DNA of 6,825 nucleotides, from positions 1-6,825 of the forward strand of contig CACXHH010000210.1 in NCBI GenBank assembly GCA_902767455.1, in the 5' to 3' direction. The notes beneath the pieces were generated by a model that was given only the letters and a program-made list of their open reading frames with translations, ran no database searches and had not been told where the DNA came from. The translations under genes and the position numbers were made by a program. This document shows positions 6,001 to 6,825 of the stretch, piece after piece. How positions within the stretch are numbered: the stretch's first letter is position 1; the number at the start of each line of letters is the position of its first letter. This DNA comes from an uncultured Eubacteriales bacterium. GTDB lineage: Bacteria; Bacillota; Clostridia; Christensenellales; Borkfalkiaceae.

Positions 6001-6825
6001 GCCGTCTTGCCGTCGGCGGCGTATCTTACGTCGCGCGGAATTATCTGCGTTCCTACGCCGAGAGCTTCAAGTTCTTCCCCGTCGAGGTTTTCAGGCGAAT
6101 ACGGGAAGGAGAACACCTTGCCCATAAACGAAGCGTCGAAGGTGGGAGCTTCGGTGTCAAGGCTGCAAGCGTAAATATGATCGTTTTCGGGATGGTTTTC
6201 AAACCACACTCTCAAACGCCAGCTAACGAGCGCGTTTACGGACAGAATGCCCGTTGATTCCGTATACGTGTATAAGCCTTGGTCTATATCGAGCATCTCG
6301 AACTTTATCGCGCCGTCGCCGTAATTGAGATCGAACACCATGCGTATCAGAGTAGACGTATATACGTTTGAAACTCTCGAATTGTTGGCGTCGTCCGAAA
6401 CTATCATCTTGGAAATGCGCGTTTCGTCGTATTTAGAATAACCGTCAAGGTCGTTAAGATAATACCATGTTATTTTCGGCGACCGACTTTCGTGATTTGC
6501 CGATACCGTTACGGAATTGCCGTATATGTCGGACACGTATATCCTGTATATGCCGGGATCCCTGAACGATCTCGTTTCGCTGTACTCGTTAGTCAAAAGT
6601 TCTTCGTTAAGATACAGTTCGTACGCGTAGATCTCGCTTTCTTCGCGGTTGAGAACTCTCACCACGACCGCAGTTTTGGCTTCGTTTTCGGCGATGGAAA
6701 CTTCAAGCGACGAATTTGAAAGCAAGAGCGTATAAGTCGCCACGTTGCCGGAGCGGTCGCCCACCTGAACGTAGTAGTTGCCGGGGTTCAGATCGTAACC
6801 TGGCACTTCGTCTTTGTAAAGAACG
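3099..6825 (-). CDS. Giant Ig-like repeat surface protein with C-terminal membrane anchor (5' end outside window)
   Basis: The reading frame is open to the right edge, so the true start and any signal peptide lie beyond it. The first possible in-window start (GTG at 6806) is internal. Residues below count from that GTG (1,235 to the TGA stop). The protein is a chain of beta-rich modules marked by G-x-Y-x-V-x-x-x-D-x-x-GN, seen near residues 10-21, 85-97, 321-334, 587-600, 775-788, 869-883, 949-961 and 1029-1041, with degenerate copies near 677-690, 1096-1110 and 1177-1189. From about 587 onward the spacing is 67-98 residues, the size of bacterial Ig-like domains. DxxxP-type linkers (DTEAP at 217, DNVPP at 1119) mark domain borders. 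A hydrophobic helix (about 1206-1227) and a short basic tail anchor the C-terminus. Only two cysteines occur (213, 607). No catalytic motif is visible. It is probably an extracellular adhesin or stalk. Its place just upstream of conjugation-type genes suggests a cell-contact role, which is inference. Confidence 0.85.
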   Translation of the reverse strand, partial: VLYKDEVPGYDLNPGNYYVQVGDRSGNVATYTLLLSNSSLEVSIAENEAKTAVVVRVLNREESEIYAYELYLNEELLTNEYSETRSFRDPGIYRIYVSDIYGNSVTVSANHESRSPKITWYYLNDLDGYSKYDETRISKMIVSDDANNSRVSNVYTSTLIRMVFDLNYGDGAIKFEMLDIDQGLYTYTESTGILSVNALVSWRLRVWFENHPENDHIYACSLDTEAPTFDASFMGKVFSFPYSPENLDGEELEALGVGTQIIPRDVRYAADGKTATYTFFNGSVIDGNHISIKLFDQSGVKSYTVTRNGQEVPMSLDVNGALLINSNGSYVITATDLLGNVSTFSFVNTKEPVAAATMGDEPLEDGNRAYGHEQFVITAKYNGDVAFLLETSNGEKAHYVFNFDGNAVTYGSYFVGIETNDEDAQGVTYIVVFSTANGFSLSLGDDNVRTDRWYTVLENEYYVLSVKFDSDLRAVYGVESKAGETLVKVLASVGNDKLPGYYEVEISKTATDITVYADGYEVEIVENAEYTYVAGTLTIEERGISGKYPMVESVKVAFSETPSFDGFKEVYKAVRASDYVWDTDFKGFEGKDDGYYRIIVRNVFGNETTYTVCKVKSFTTIVTARYDDGAYNVYEQNDVRTIRSNKEISLLVLSDNARFVVNGVEYDGIKTRTSAELILDMTGTYDVRVVVANGLYQEFTFEIGADYEFAFREEWLTGYNENALLKDNGYTNRRLSVELIDEVKYVDVVYNGELKTVVYDSLSEELVTAPELLSEAVGKSGNGVYVVNFRDKYGDVVSKTIHFSVFPSIALSRKTLASQNEWESYSLERSIVGIYSNYQVKFETTSSRYEFRINGNDVSLDEPKILEFGNTSGNGAFEYNIEFIDEYGNGLYTRVILMRADVVIDKPKMKEVFVNDVRYTKDNVAITFGSSYMASVSINGADAVKYESGKVFYRDGNYKFTVDDIAGNRLEYSIVHKSVNDFTLTDRTTDRPVLMGSVINNSSVVFRANDDSIVTTLVRNGVALKDYDGNVFTTTGHYEMLIEDSVGNRSYAEFYLINNSLGKFEYTAPYGYEISEVWMTDAYGNVSAVEIDDREELLLDKNGDYVVLVSGKDVSVSFRFTVTIDNVPPTATLVGVEDGGVTARNVTVKGLKAGDSVVIYKDGVIAESIDVSVSTAVPEIQSGGEYKIVVTNVQGVSKVFTFTRKRIANTATSIFIIVLIAMVIAGVIVGLLYHTMRKTDA
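3129..3191 (-). other. C-terminal transmembrane anchor of the Ig-like repeat protein
   Basis: This segment encodes about 21 strongly hydrophobic residues (rich in I, V, L, A, G) that follow a basic RKR and an IANTA pentapeptide. A tail of about nine residues containing RK comes next, then the stop. It would hold the C-terminus in the cytoplasmic membrane with the repeats outside. No canonical LPXTG sortase motif is present. Confidence 0.8.
3207..5048 (-). repeat. Regular array of about eight Ig-like protein modules
   Basis: This is the C-terminal half of the surface protein. Module ends carry a G-x-Y strand followed by D-x-x-GN or a degenerate form, spaced 67-98 residues apart (near residues 587, 677, 775, 869, 949, 1029, 1096 and 1177 counted from the GTG at 6806). 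The repeats are diverged at protein level and I see no long identical DNA copies, so recent tandem duplication is unlikely. The part between residues about 345 and 585 fits this pattern poorly and may hold another fold. Confidence 0.65.

Noticed and set aside
1..6825. CRISPR array, tRNA or rRNA gene, insertion sequence or attachment site
   Set aside because: I saw no regularly spaced identical DNA repeats, cloverleaf-like segment, transposase frame or terminal inverted repeats. The window is almost wholly protein-coding.

Overview
The window is a tightly packed, single-strand gene block. All five recognisable genes read on the minus strand, so transcription runs from position 6825 towards 1. 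Gaps between genes are 12 to 70 bases, and no stretch of more than about 70 bases lacks a gene. Gene style suggests a Gram-positive bacterium of the Bacillota, most likely an uncultured Clostridia-type gut lineage. The signs are AGGAG-type ribosome sites, a classical lipobox lipoprotein, and conjugation genes of the Mycoplasma/Clostridia Mbov_0395/0396/0397 type. Stops include both TAA and TGA, so the code is standard rather than the mycoplasma code. Taxonomy is inference only. By eye, base composition and codon use look uniform across the window.

In transcription order: (1) 6825-3099, the 3' part (over 1,200 codons) of a giant surface protein made of Ig-like beta-sandwich repeats, with one C-terminal membrane anchor. 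(2) A 70-base A-rich leader with a strong ribosome site. (3) 3028-2720, a 102-residue two-helix pilin-like protein (VirB2/TrbC-like, Mbov_0395 type). (4) 2704-1994, a 236-residue lipoprotein of unknown family. (5) 1981-584, a polytopic VirB6/TrbL-like channel protein (Mbov_0396 type) with a 160-residue hydrophilic tail. (6) 555-1, the N-terminal 185 residues of a protein that starts with a PrgI/VirB3-like double membrane segment and continues into the N-terminal domain of a VirB4-type ATPase (Mbov_0397 type). It is cut by the left edge of the window.

Together these look like the membrane core of a Gram-positive type IV secretion/conjugation machine: pilin-like subunit, channel scaffold and ATPase. 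Two less expected partners sit in the same transcription unit, a very long Ig-like repeat surface protein and a secreted lipoprotein. A plausible reading is that these two form the cell-surface part of the machine (cell contact, adhesion or assembly), comparable in position to the PrgA/B/C adhesins of enterococcal plasmid pCF10. No relaxase, coupling protein, integrase, cargo gene or attachment site is visible, so whether this is a mobile element or a resident secretion system cannot be decided here.
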